Assembly: GCA_018136815.1 (NCBI GenBank)
Contig: CM030935.1
Location: 6,232,935-6,296,934 of the forward strand
From: Isochrysis galbana
Taxonomy: Eukaryota > Haptophyta > Isochrysidales > Isochrysidaceae
Direction of reading: 5' to 3'
DNA: 64,000 bases
The notes beneath the pieces are model-generated. The model was not told where the DNA came from. It did no database searches and was given only the letters and a program-made list of their open reading frames with translations. Positions 34,644 through 44,648 of the stretch are shown here, piece after piece. Made by a program: the position numbers and the translations under genes. Numbering within the stretch: the stretch's first letter is position 1; every line of letters starts with the position of its first letter.

Positions 34644-36019
34644 CGTATCCGTCCCAAACCGGCGCGGCCTTGCTCTCTGCGGATCGCTCTGGAGGCGCGC
34701 CGACATGACACCTGATGCGAGCTTCCCGTGCGTCATCTACCTGCACGGCAATGCGTCGTGCCGTGTGGAGGCGACGACAGTGGCGGCGCAGGTGCTCTCC
34801 CTCGGCGCCGCGCTCTTCTCGTTTGACTTTGCAGGTTGCGGCCACTCCGAAGGCGACTATATCTCGCTTGGATTCTACGAGCGAGATGATGTGCAGACGA
34901 TGATAGAGTGGCTACGCGAGTACGCAGGTGTCGGAGCGCTAGCTCTGTGGGGACGTTCCATGGGGGCGGCCTCGGCGGTCATGCAGGCGGCGCGCGATCC
35001 CTCCATAGCAGGGCTCGTCCTCGACTCGCCTTTCGCGTCCCTGGAGCAGGTCGGCCGCTCCACTCACAAAGAGCTACGACGTTGTGCTCAGCAAGTACAC
35101 TCACGTGATGCAGCTGGAGCTTTGCGCTTCTCCGGCAAACCCTGACCCTGCCCGGTTGCTGCATCCCTTGCCTCAGGTGGCGCTAGAGCTCGTGGCTGGC
35201 GGGCCCGACGGCGACCGTCCCGAGGGCGTGCCCAACGTACCTCCCTTCCTCGTTAAGACGGCGCTTCGCATGGTGGCATCGAGTGTAAAGACACGAGCCG
35301 GCTTTGATCTATACAAGTGCAGGCCAATCGATCATGCGGCGACGTGTTTCATGCCCGCCCTCTTCGCCACCGCGAACGACGACGCGCTTGTTCGGCCCCA
35401 CCATTCCCGCCTCATCCTCGATGCGTATGCTGGCGACAAGAATTTGGTTACGTTCGAAGGCGACCACAACGAGATGCGGCCAGGCTTCTTCCTCGACTCC
35501 GCATCCATTTTCTTCACCAATGTGCTTCGACTAAGTGAATCTGCGGCTCTCGACGTACCCACCGACGGCCAGGGCAGGCCACTGCCTCTGTCGCAGGCTA
35601 TGTACTTAAATCATCGCCTCCGTCAGAACTTGGGTGGCAATGGTGTGGACGCGCAACTACAGCAGCGCATGCGTGCTCAATTCCAAGCACAGTTGGCTGA
35701 GCAGCAGGAGGCAGAAGCCGAGATGCTGGCACGTGCGATCCAAGAGTCGCTGGACTCCGCCTCGGCGTCCAATCCCCCTTCAACGCGTCGCCAATGTTCA
35801 TCTTTCACTCACGCGCCCTTAGACCAGCCCGCGGTTGGCGCTGCATCTTCCGAGGGTTCCGTGGAATCATGTCAGTCGGAGGGTACCAACGAAGCTATTG
35901 AAACCGCATCAGAGCGAACCGCCGTGGCAGGTAGGGAGAGAGACGCGAGCGACGACTGCGATGAAGAAGCGCTGGCTGAGGCCATCAAGCTGAGCCTGCT
36001 AGAAACGCGCTCGTCGTGA
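34644..36019 (+). CDS. Alpha/beta hydrolase (S33-type) with C-terminal ubiquitin-interacting-like motifs, 5' end in gap
   Basis: Partial exon 34644-35049, intron 35050-35176 (GTCGGC...CCTCAG, phase 0), last exon 35177-36019. The joint restores SPFASLEQ-VALELVAGG. Hydrolase landmarks are the oxyanion HGN (CVIYLHGNASC), FDFAGCGHSEGDY, the nucleophile elbow LWGRSMGAASAV (Ser), DSPFASL, the acid region ALFATANDDALVRPHHS and the catalytic His in FEGDHNEMRP. The C-terminal ~160 residues add two helical motifs, EMLARAIQESLDSA and DEEALAEAIKLSLLE. Both fit the ubiquitin-interacting motif (acidic, then A..x.S). Similar hydrolases occur in plants and protists. The substrate is unknown. The start codon is missing; the first ATG visible (34705) lies inside the domain. 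Confidence 0.85.
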
Positions 36020-36520
36020 GTCCTCGAATGACGCGATAGTTACCAATAATGCCTTGGGCTCTACTCCATGAGGAAGAGTGACCGACAAGCGTCATTGGTT
36101 CTCTGGGCACCCGAAAATGTTACGCAAATTAGCCGATGTCTGTGCACTGGCCCTTCGCCGAGTCTCTTTAGCGTGGCTGTGTCGTCTTTAGCCGTCGCGC
36201 GAGTCCTCACGGGCATGGAACTGTGTGCGTCTTGGTGGCCGCTTCATGATGATCCAGCCTTGATAAGCCTCACTACTTGCTGCGAAATCATCAGAGCCTT
36301 CCGCACCGATGCTCCGCTGAATTATCGAGGCATGTCTGTGTGTATCTTGGACAATGGAGAGGGAGGGCTTGATTGAGATGGCGTTCGGTGCGAGCCACAC
36401 GAATGGGTGTCTGTGAGCTAGCGAGCGAGAGTCGTTTCGATTTTCACTCTTGGTATTGGGTATAGTGTGTATTGAGGACATACTGCCGCTTAGGACTTAC
36501 TTAAGGGGAACGCGTCCACA
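36020..36520. other. Intergenic, no gene seen
   Basis: The 3' flank of the hydrolase gene, then unremarkable DNA. No domain or shared repeat was noticed before the degenerate LINE start at 36525. Confidence 0.5.
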
Positions 36521-36524
36521 ATTA

Positions 36525-36600
36525 TCCGTTAAAGCGATAGGGTCATAAAGTGCGCGCCGCACCCGTCTTCTCTCGCCGTCCAAAATGCAAGCCCCGGCGA
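36525..36600 (+). mobile_element. LINE-E: degenerate LINE 5' terminus
   Basis: TATCCGTTAAAGCGATAGGG then TCATAAAGTGCGCGCC matches the LINE-A start (TATCGTTATAAACGATAGGG then TCATGGAGCGCGCC). The hairpin is imperfect and the ATG is lost. Only the first ~50-75 bp are recognisable. Confidence 0.55.
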
Positions 36601-36675
36601 TCTGCCCGTGGATGGACGACACCTCCGCCGTGGCGCACTACGCTCTACGAAGCGCGCCTTAGCCTTAGCAAGCGG

Positions 36676-36960
36676 TGTCGCATCCGCGATCGACCTTTTC
36701 GTTTAAGGGATCGTTTACGTTTTACGCCCCCTCCTTGTCGGTCAGGCACCGTTGGAGAACCTCGCTCCCGCCTACATCCTACATTCTGCCCGGGGACGCG
36801 AGGCGCCCCCCCCCATGCTGAACTAAGTATAAACTTAGGGAACGGGAACGGGAACGAGAGCGACGAACGACGAACGACATACGACACAACGGCTAGAGTC
36901 CGACAGACTAGTAAAATAATTAATGTTATATCCTAGCCAACCCCACTAGCTAATTGGACA
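36676..36960. repeat. Repeat cluster: 12.9 kb-type block, palindrome copy 3 and TGTTATATCC block
   Basis: 36676-36745 matches 12922-12985. 36821-36838 is the third palindrome (AACTAAGTATAAACTTAG, right arm imperfect). GGGAAC/GAACGA runs follow. 36924-36955 matches 16273-16306. Confidence 0.65.
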
Positions 36961-37670
36961 CAACTTTTCCGTCCCGGAATCCCGCCATGCCTGACGAGCC
37001 AGGTGTCCGAATGCTACCGGGGGGAGGGGGCACTGCCCCCTCCCCTCGATATTTGTCCTCCCCCAGTGCACGCACCGACGACCCCGCGCACCCCAGCACG
37101 CCCTCTCCTCGAGTCCACGCTGGGGGAAAACCCCTTTCGGGTAAAAGCAACGCAGGGGGGGGGGGGGGGCACTCGTGAATAGGAGCCCAGAAGCGCTAAT
37201 CTCTCCTCGCCGAAGCGAGTGGCCGCGGCGAGCCGCGGCCCTTCTCTCCTGGTTCTGGTGCCCCCGTCTTCTCTTACCCAAACGGGGCGAGAAGACACGT
37301 AAACGCCGGAGGGGAGAGCTGCCACTCCCCCCTCCCCTCCCTCTTCCCTCTTCCTCCTCTCTTCCCTGCGGCCCTGGCCATGGCGCGCGCCTGCGGCCCC
37401 TCTTCAGGTCCCCAGGAGGCCGGCAGGGGCCTGGGCTAGCGCAGCTCAGGGGGCAGGTGAGGCTGGGGCATGGCCCTGGCCCCTCCTGCCTCTCCCTCGC
37501 TGGCTCTCGAGCCCCTGCCGGTCGACTGGAGCTGGCTGGGGGCTCCTGATGAGGGGGGCCCAGGGGGAGGAGGGGTTGGTCAGAGCGAGAAGCAGGCCAA
37601 CGCGGGCCAGGGCGTGCGATCTGTGCCCGACTCTCAGGGAGAGTCTGGAGTCTGGGCAGTCTGGGTGAGT
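36961..37670. other. GC-rich intergenic with R3 repeat
   Basis: Composition-driven open frames only. 37561-37615 (GTTGGTCAGAGCGAGAAGCA...) is repeated in inverted orientation at 43602-43672. Confidence 0.55.
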
Positions 37671-37676
37671 CCCCCC

Positions 37677-37800
37677 TACATGCCAAGAGGCAGCGCAGGG
37701 GGGTGGATGGTTCTCGCCCCCCATGAGGGGAGTCGAGAGAGTGGGGGGGGCGCGAGGCCCCCCTCCATGGCGACCAATCATAAGATTAGTGAGGTATAGG
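37677..37800 (-). repeat. Dispersed repeat R2, copy 1 (inverted relative to 43.1 kb)
   Basis: The reverse complement begins CTAATCTTATGATTGGTCGC and continues through a CCATGGAGG word, a GGGCCTCGCGCCC hairpin and ACTCTCTCGACTCCCCTCAT to TGCCTCTTGGCATG. The same sequence opens the block at 43061. Confidence 0.8.
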
Positions 37801-38390
37801 TATATAGGTATAGGTATAGGCGTTGTGGCGTGAGACGTGAGAGTTAGTATACCGCCAGTGCGATGGGCCCCCCGTAGCTAGCTGTTGTAGCCAGAATCTT
37901 CAGATGTTTTATATGTATAAGAAGTGGCACCTGACCTCAAATCTGACGTATGATGCGTGCGATAGCGTTGGGTCCGTCCCTTCGATCTGCCACCTCACGT
38001 TAGAAGTCTTCGGAAGTCCCAACCCCAACCGGGCCGGCCCATTGTCCGGCTATTTTTACTGAATGCTTATTGAATACAATGAATCATAATACATACAACG
38101 GACGGAAAAGAGGCTGTCCTGATATACCTCGGCTGACCCACTGACCCTCGTGGCCCTCTCCTTCCCCTGCCTTGGGCGATGTCTCGAGTAGAGTGCTGCT
38201 TTTGCTGATCTGCTGCCGTCAGAGATTTTCAGCTCCAAAGACACAGAGTGTGAGCAATACAATGATGCAATCCAAGCTGCAGGTGAGCAACACGTGAGCT
38301 TGAGAAGACGCGCATGCACTCATAATCTCGGCACACGCATGACATTACCCTTCGTGGCATCCATTGTTCCCTCGTTCTGAACACTGTCAG
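37801..38390. other. Intergenic, no gene seen
   Basis: A (TATAGG)-type short repeat lies at 37795-37820. The rest shows no domain or shared repeat. The right end is the 3' flank of the small membrane protein gene. Confidence 0.5.
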
Positions 38391-38678
38391 TTACAGATGA
38401 TCTGCGACCTCTTTGAGCTTCTTCCATGCAAGATCGACAGATTCGCGCAACGAATCGTCGAAGCGGTCGCGCATGTGCCCGTACACAACGTACCACATGA
38501 ACAGGTGCAGTAGGAAGAAGATGACCAGTGCAGCAACGATCACCTTGACAGCGGGTGCCGCGAGCCATGAGGCATCGGGCACAGGAGCCGCGGGCGGCTG
38601 CTTGCCCGTCGCGCCGCTGCTCGATGGCTCATGCTGCCCGCCCGTCACCGATGGCGCTCCCTTGCCAGGCCGGAGCAT
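38391..38678 (-). CDS. Small single-pass membrane protein, unknown
   Basis: 95 residues from the ATG at 38678 (MLRPGKGAPSVTGGQHEPSS). A hydrophilic Ser/Pro-rich N-terminus (~45 residues) precedes one strong transmembrane segment (VKVIVAALVIFFLLHLFMWY). An amphipathic charged tail follows (GHMRDRFDDSLRESVDLAWK to EVADHL). I do not recognise the family; the shape suggests a tail-anchored or subunit-type membrane protein. The frame is open further upstream, but residues there look like 5' UTR. Upstream lies an 8-bp-arm palindrome AGGAGTAC-TC-GTACTCCT (38832-38849). Confidence 0.6.
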   Translation of the reverse strand: MLRPGKGAPSVTGGQHEPSSSGATGKQPPAAPVPDASWLAAPAVKVIVAALVIFFLLHLFMWYVVYGHMRDRFDDSLRESVDLAWKKLKEVADHL

Positions 38679-38831
38679 CCGCCTTCTCCTCTCTCCTCCC
38701 CGCCCAACTCTTGGTGCCCCTGGTTCGGCGAGGCGCCGGTAGTCCCGTGCGTGGGATGCAGCAACGAACAAAAGAACAAAGGGCATGGAGTAAAGTTTTA
38801 CCCCGGTAGAGTAGGAGTACTTTACACTTGT

Positions 38832-38849
38832 AGGAGTACTCGTACTCCT
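38832..38849. repeat. Palindrome AGGAGTAC-TC-GTACTCCT
   Basis: Perfect 8-bp arms about 150 bp upstream of the small membrane protein start, with another AGGAGTACT at 38812-38820. This is a possible regulatory site, by position only. Confidence 0.45.
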
Positions 38850-38859
38850 GCTGAACACT

Positions 38860-40360
38860 TTCCCGCATTCTCACTCATCCATACCGATTCATGCTGGTCT
38901 CCTTGGTAACCACCACATTCATTGCTCATTGCCGGTGTACTGTGAAAGTGATGACTGGTATAGAGAACTGAAGAACAAACGGAACAATTAGAACAACTCC
39001 AACACAACAAAACAACCATTACCATTACCATTACAGTAGGGGTGCAGGGGTGCAACATTAAGAAAACAGAGATTTTTCTCCTGTAGACTTTCCTTAACCC
39101 CTCTGCCACCAGCACGCTGAGTTTCTTCGCTCAATTTCTTCGGCGCTCCGCGCCGGGTCATAATGATTTCTTGTTTCTTTATATCGGTTATCGGTGACAT
39201 CACCGCCTTGTCCTTGTCCTTGTCCCACGTCCCATTGGGTTTCTTACGTATCGGCGGATTCTTGGGGTCCCCCCGACAAGCCCCCCTCTCTGCCACCCCT
39301 CCGGTATGTAAAAAATAAGTGTTGAGCCACGAGCCACGCGCGGCGCGCGGCGCGCCGAAGCTCTGTTGGCGCTCCCCTGTTGCCAACAGCTGTTGCTGTT
39401 GAGCGTACATAGGACATACATAGGAGCTTTCTTGCCGCTCATTCAGTTTCTTGTTCATGACCGGTGCCCTTTCGCTCTATGTGGGTTTCTTAGCACACGG
39501 ACGGTCAATTTCCTTGTACACTGTCCTTAATGGGGTGGTTTCTTAATGGTGCACCCCTAGTATAGCATGATTCTAGATTCTAGAGTACGAGCTCGCGCCA
39601 TTGTGGGATTGTAAGATCAAAGCTCAAAGCTCGCGATGAAGAGCAGAAGAGCAGAGAGAAAGGAGAGAGTCTCTCGAGAGAGGAGAGGCAGACCAACGAC
39701 CGAGAGAGGAGTACAAGTAGCATTAGCTCGTAAATGAAAATTAAAATTAGCCGAAGTTGCCCGCGAAACATTTTTATTTAGGGAGACTAGCACAGCACAA
39801 AACAAACTTGTCACTTGTAAAAAGTGAAAAGTGAACAAGTGCAGGCGTGGGCAGCGCATCGAGTTTTGTTTTGACGACGCCAAGAGCCGGCGCGTGGGCA
39901 GCCCACCCCCGAAACACGCGCATTCGCCAGTGTGAATGTGAATAATGCGACCCGCCGAAACACGATGTTCGCCCTTGACCAACCACCCGAAAATACCAAG
40001 ACCCCCTGCGGCTTTTTAACGAGTTACTCGTACAGTAGAACATGAAAGAAAAGAGGAGAAGAGAGGGAGAGGCGGGGGGGGGGGGTTGGAGTTTCACTCC
40101 GAGTTTGAGGTTCTTGGTGAAAGCTTGTTTGAATACTTTACTCCTAAGCCCACCATACAAAGAGTAGCAGTCGCTCAACTTTGCTGTTTCTCTCTCCTGT
40201 AAAAAAAACCACTCTCACATCCTCTCCTCTCTCTAGGGATGCCAAATATATGTCTCTCCCGCTCTTCTCTCTCTCTCAAATATCTGGTGAACTTCTGCCT
40301 CTTCCAGGGTTTTGTACTGTGGACAAGAGTAAAGTAGTAGTAGTAGGGAAGAGTAGAGGA
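38860..40360. other. Intergenic, no supported gene
   Basis: Contains (ATTACC) repeats at 39016-39034, several TTTCTTA words, a GGCGCTCCGCGCC hairpin near 39142-39154, and AG-rich stretches. A minus-strand open frame at 39458-38988 is Lys/Gln-rich without a recognisable domain, and I do not support it. A G-run lies at 40074-40086. Confidence 0.45.
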
Positions 40361-40600
40361 GGGACAGGGCGAGAAGTAGAGAGGGAGCAGGAGAGGGAGC
40401 GAGCGAGGGAGGGAGCGAGAGGGAAGGGCAGAGAGAGGGGGAGTGAGAGGGAGAGACAGACGGGAAGAGGGTGAGAGGGAGAGTGACTCCGACCGTTTGC
40501 TGCCCACTGCAGCCGGGTGCGCTAAGCGAGGAGAGAGAGAGAGAGCGAAAGAGCAGGAGGGGGGGAGGGGGAGGGGAGGTAGAGTGGGTTGAAGGGGGAC
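40361..40600. repeat. Polypurine tract upstream of the RING gene
   Basis: Mostly G/A (GAGAGGGAGC-type) for ~240 bp, broken by a pyrimidine stretch near 40485-40520. It ends 10 bp before the start codon region. Arg/Glu-repeat open frames in it are artefacts. Confidence 0.8.
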
Positions 40601-40610
40601 GGCAGTGGCG

Positions 40611-42774
40611 ATGGCGCCTCCCGGCTCGGACGACGATGACCTCGAGTTTATTACGCGCCCCAGCCGGCCGAAACGGAGGGCGCGACCGGCGCGCACCCAG
40701 CAGGACCGCAGGCTCGTTGCCAGGGTCCTCGCCCTAGCTTCGGCCGCACATTCGCTTGCTCAGATCGACAGGGCGTTGCACACCGAAGGTGCGCAGCATG
40801 CGCACTACCGCCGCGATACATCAATATTTGGCCAGTGCCTCACGCCACCCAACGAACTCCTGCCCCTCAGGCTACCTAAACTCCAAGGGAGCGCCGTGGC
40901 CATTGAAATCAGACGGCTGCGTCCTTCGCCGTATCATTGAAGGGCATGGTATTGTGGTGCCCTCCTCGAGCAGCACTACGACTGGATCATGCACGGTGAA
41001 GCCCGCCTTGAGCAGTCCAAACTCCAATCGTCTTAAGATAAGGGCTACGGCCCCAATCCGGCCAGTTGCCACGAATGGCAGGGCAAGTATTGCACACAAG
41101 CCAGCTGCCGAGGCCCAAGTCCAGAAGAACGTATTACATGGCGAGAGAGGCCAAAGCCTCGACGACCACAACTTGGCCGCCAAGGCAAAAGTCCAAAACG
41201 ACTTACTTCACTGTCTGAGAGATGATGCCCTCGACGAGAGTGCATTGCTTGGAGACGAGGTTCTATCAAGGCATGCGCCGGATTCAAACTCTCGCGACGA
41301 TATTTCTGGCCCCGTGCTTCATCTCGATCCGACAGCTGAGCAGACGCAGTCCTCCAGAGTTGTGGCGCCCTCCGTAGGTGGTCCACCGCAGGCTATGGAC
41401 ACACAGATGCCAGCCCCAGCTGCCTCGTTGGCAGTCTCGTGCTCATCCGCTCAACCAGCCACGCTAGCACTAGCAAAGCCGGGTCGATCTCCTTCGCAGC
41501 AAGCAACGCCGAACAACATGAGAGACGAAAATGCAAAACCTAATGATCACAATGTCGTAATACCTGAGGTCAGTACCAAGCAACAGTTTATCGATGATGA
41601 ATCCACTTCGTCTCAGCAGGATTCGCCCATTTCGCGGGCACTCCGAGCACGGCGTCATCGAAGTGATCGTGGGTTACGGTCGCCAATGTCGCCGCCTGCG
41701 AAAGCCTTATCTGAGCGCACATATTATCAAGCTCAGGCCACTGGTGTGGCTCAACTGCCTGCAACCGCTAGTCTGCAGATGGGACGCCACGAGGTACCTC
41801 ATGATTCTGAGCTGGATGATGCGGCTTCAGTCCATAAACGGGATCTCCACGAGGCGAATTCCCACGTTTCATCGAAGAGAGTGTTGCCCCCTAGCGCTCA
41901 TCGAACTTCGCAGGAATACGTTTGTGTGACCGCATCACCTGTCGTTACTCATAGTGAGGTTCCGTGCTTGGCTCCGCATCAAGTGCTGTCGACTTCGTCG
42001 GCGTCACACGCCGAGCTCGGTCAGAGGATGGGAAGCGATTCGCGAGTAGAGATGGGGTCCTTGTCCAGGCCACGTGACAGTAGTCGAGGCGGACCCAATA
42101 GCGCTCCGCGGGATCATTTCTTTCTTGGTGTGCCGGGTCGCCCTGGGGCCTCAGGTGCCTCGCCGTTGCAGTCTCCGATAATCTCGTCGGCTTCCTCCTT
42201 TGAAGCGCCAGAACGGGCCCAGTATAGGTGGCGTCGATGTGGTCGTCGGGTGGGCAGCAACCGCACGTCCACTAGTAACAACCAACCTTCCCAACAAGGG
42301 AACGCACGCGCAGATGGGCCAAAACGTCAACGGAAGCCAGGCTCAAATACTGCCGAAACTTCACGCGCAAGCGACATTATGCAAGACGGCAGCCGTTGCC
42401 AGATGTGTTCACTCCCATGGCATCGAAGTGGCTCCCATCAAGCATGCACTCTCCCGTGTGGTCATTTGTTCGGCCGAAGCTGCATTGAATCCGAACTGCG
42501 TAGGCGTGCCGCATCGACACGGGAGCGATGCGAATGCCCTATCTGTCGGTCTGCTGCGTTCATTCGTCAGATCCGCCTCGTTTTCGTTACAAGCGAAGCA
42601 GCAGCAGACGAGGCTCAGCTAAGGCGTCGCCAAGCTGAATTGGACGCAGAGGTGGCAAAGGAGGAGGTGCTTGCGCTGAGGGCTGCGGAGAGGCGGAAGG
42701 CAGCGGAGAAGAATGTGGCAAACCTCCGCGCTCAGCTTGCCGCTGTTCTCGCCGCACAATCTGCCTATGCGTAA
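40611..42774 (+). CDS. RING-finger protein, RFWD3-like RING, two exons
   Basis: Exon 1 40611-40788, intron 40789-40870 (GTGCGC...CCCCTCAG, 82 bp), exon 2 40871-42774; 693 residues. The splice joins HTEG-YLNSKGAPWP. The N-terminus is acidic then basic (MAPPGSDDDDLEFITRPSRP). About 480 residues of Ser/Pro/His-rich, probably disordered sequence follow. The RING is near the C-terminus: CQMCSLPWHRSGSHQACTLP, CGHLFGRSCIESEL, then CECPICRSA. The CxxC...W...G.H...L.CGHLFG..CI pattern and the following VFVTSEAAADEAQL helix resemble the E3 ligase RFWD3, but the WD40 part of RFWD3 is absent. A coiled coil (LDAEVAKEEVLALRAAERRK) ends the protein. It is likely a ubiquitin ligase; a DNA-repair role would be speculation from the RING type. 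Confidence 0.75.
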
Positions 42775-43060
42775 GCCCTGCTTCTCAGTGTTCGTTGCCA
42801 TTTTACTATTTCGGCTTTCCTCGAGGTACTGTGTGTGTCTATGTATAGTGGTGGTGGCTAATGGTGCGGCATGCTAGTGACTAGTGAGTAGCATGGTTGT
42901 GGCTAGAAGTCGAAACTCCGCATCATCGCAGCTGATCCTCTCGCTCGTATTGTAGCGAGTGATCTGGTAGTATAACTATAAAACTCCGAACATTCTACCG
43001 TTGCGTATGCGGCCTTAGACCCACTACTTTCACGGCACACGTTGTACACCCCTACTCCTT
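42775..43060. other. Intergenic, no gene seen
   Basis: The 3' flank of the RING gene with short GTG/TAG repeats near 42830-42890. Confidence 0.5.
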
Positions 43061-43430
43061 CTAATCTTATGATTGGTCGCCATGGAGGGGGGCCTCGCGC
43101 CCCCCCCACTCTCTCGACTCCCCTCATGGGTCATGGGAGGCGAGAACCATCCGAACCCCCTACGCTGCCTCTTGGCATGCAGGGGCCAGAGCCAGAGCGT
43201 GTGCGCGTGTGCAAGGGAGGGGCGAGGGGAGAGGAGAATCGCACCAGAGGCCCCCCCCCACTCTCTCGACTCCCCTCTTTGGGGGCGAGAACCATCCACC
43301 CCCCTACGGTAGCCCTACGCTACCTCTTGGCATGCAGGGGCCAGGGGCCAGGGGCCAGAGCCAGAGCCAGAGAGCGTGTGCGCGTGTGCAAGGGAGGGGC
43401 GAGGGGAGAGGAGAATCACGAATCGCACCA
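43061..43430 (+). repeat. Dispersed repeat R2, copy 2, with internal tandem duplication
   Basis: 43061-43181 matches the reverse complement of 37677-37800. The segment holding ACTCTCTCGACTCCCC, GGCATGCAGGGGCC, GTGTGCGCGTGTGCAAGGGA and GGCGAGGGGAGAGGAGAATC appears twice (about 43107-43245 and 43259-43418), a tandem duplication of ~150-160 bp. Confidence 0.75.
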
Positions 43431-43507
43431 TTTTTTGGTTAAGATTTTCGTGGCGACAGGTGGTCCCTCCTAGGAGTTTTTTTGTGGGCTTGAAGATGTT
43501 GGAGAAT

Positions 43508-43601
43508 GGTCAAAAAATGTCAACCCCCCCCCATATTCCATATTCATATTACATATATTAGTAGCCTTGTACTTAAAGCACTTAAAACTCCTTGTTTGAC
43601 C
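43508..43601. mobile_element. MITE-like unit with GGTCAAAA/GTTTGACC ends, copy 2
   Basis: 94 bp, opening GGTCAAAAAATGTC and closing CTTGTTTGACC. The interior poly-C and ATATTAGTAGCC...ACTTAAA are shared with 13106-13166, with ~30 extra bp. Confidence 0.55.
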
Positions 43602-43702
43602 GCTCTAGCCCTAGCCCTGGCCTGCGCTGGCCTGCTTCTCGCTCTGACCAAGCCCTCCTCCCCCTAGACCCCTCTGACGAGAGCCCCCCCCCCCCCCCCC
43701 CG
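43602..43702. repeat. R3 repeat copy and poly-C run
   Basis: 43602-43672 (CTGGCCTGCTTCTCGCTCTG...) is the reverse complement of 37561-37615. A long C-run (about 43685-43702) follows. Confidence 0.7.
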
Positions 43703-43787
43703 GTGCTTTTCCTGGTAAGCTGGTGAGTCGCCCGACGTAGGTTGTAGGTCGGTTCGCCTTACTGGGTTTCCCCTCATTGTAACTTGT

Positions 43788-43965
43788 GGGGGGGTAGTTA
43801 GATAATGGGAGCCGGGGGTTTGCGAGGGGGGAGATTCGAAGGGGTGCATATGCGTGTGCGTATGTGTCTATAGTGTCATCACACTTCAAGGCGTACGGGT
43901 AGGTGAGCTGAGGGGTGTCGTGATAGTACCGGGCTAGTGGGAGTAGTGGTACTAACGCTCAGATG
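43788..43965. repeat. Dispersed repeat R13, copy 1
   Basis: Matches the reverse complement of 50584-50757 in order: GGGGGGGTAGTTAGATAATGG, ATGGGAGCCGGGGGT, GGTGCATA, GGCGTACGGG, AGTACCGGGCTAGTG and AGTAGTGGTACTAA. About 175 bp each. Confidence 0.75.
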
Positions 43966-44648
43966 TTTTATTATTTATTGGAGTCGGAGTCGGCGCCATT
44001 CTTGTCGTATAAGAGCGATATGTCGCCGAGGCAAGTGGCATGCGGCTTCTGGGAGTGGGAGTGCGCCTTTCGCCTTTAGAGTAAGCCGTAAGCCTCGTTA
44101 AGCATGGCCGACAAATGCGGGACGATCAGTTTCTCGAGGCTCTGATATAAAATTCCATGGGGATGCCGTCCGGCGTCCGGCCCCGTAGACTTGTCCTTCG
44201 CTAGCGCGTTGGCGTATCTCTTACTCTCTTAGTGTGCCCTGGAGTGGCCAACAGGCTTATCTAGGCTATATGGAGCTAAAAGCATAGTGCACAGCTACTT
44301 GATTTGGCTCTCTCGCTCTGCGTTCCTGAACACGTCTGTCCCACACATTGGCATTGGCCTCCCGTGGCAAGGGCTAGTTGCGGCACGGACACGACGTTGA
44401 TGTGGGTGATGGTGAGACTTCAACTAATGAACCGGTGCACGGTTTCATACACTAAGGTTATGTCATCCGTCGTCTCACAAGCAACGTCAAGCTCTTGCAG
44501 CAGGTGTGGAGAGGGTGACTGCCTCATTCATGGTAATAGTACCGCAGTGACTAAAGTCAACATACGTCGATTCACTGCCACTGCGAAATGCCGACGCATT
44601 GGACTTTTGCATTCGCCTTTGATATGTGTCTCCTCCTCAAAGTCGCTC
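43966..44648. other. Intergenic, no gene seen
   Basis: Contains the 3' flank of the PAO-like gene. No repeat shared within the window or domain was noticed. Confidence 0.5.

Noticed and set aside
28171..35145. One giant protein joining the gypsy pol and the hydrolase
   Set aside because: The frame crosses 100 N of unknown length. The two halves belong to unrelated genes and the hydrolase has its own splice site at 35050.
38988..39458. 156-residue minus-strand frame
   Set aside because: Lys/Gln-rich without any motif. It spans a hairpin and simple repeats, with no recognisable start context or splice partner.
42200..42622. Second + strand frame inside the RING gene
   Set aside because: Overlaps the RING coding region in another frame, with no domain of its own.
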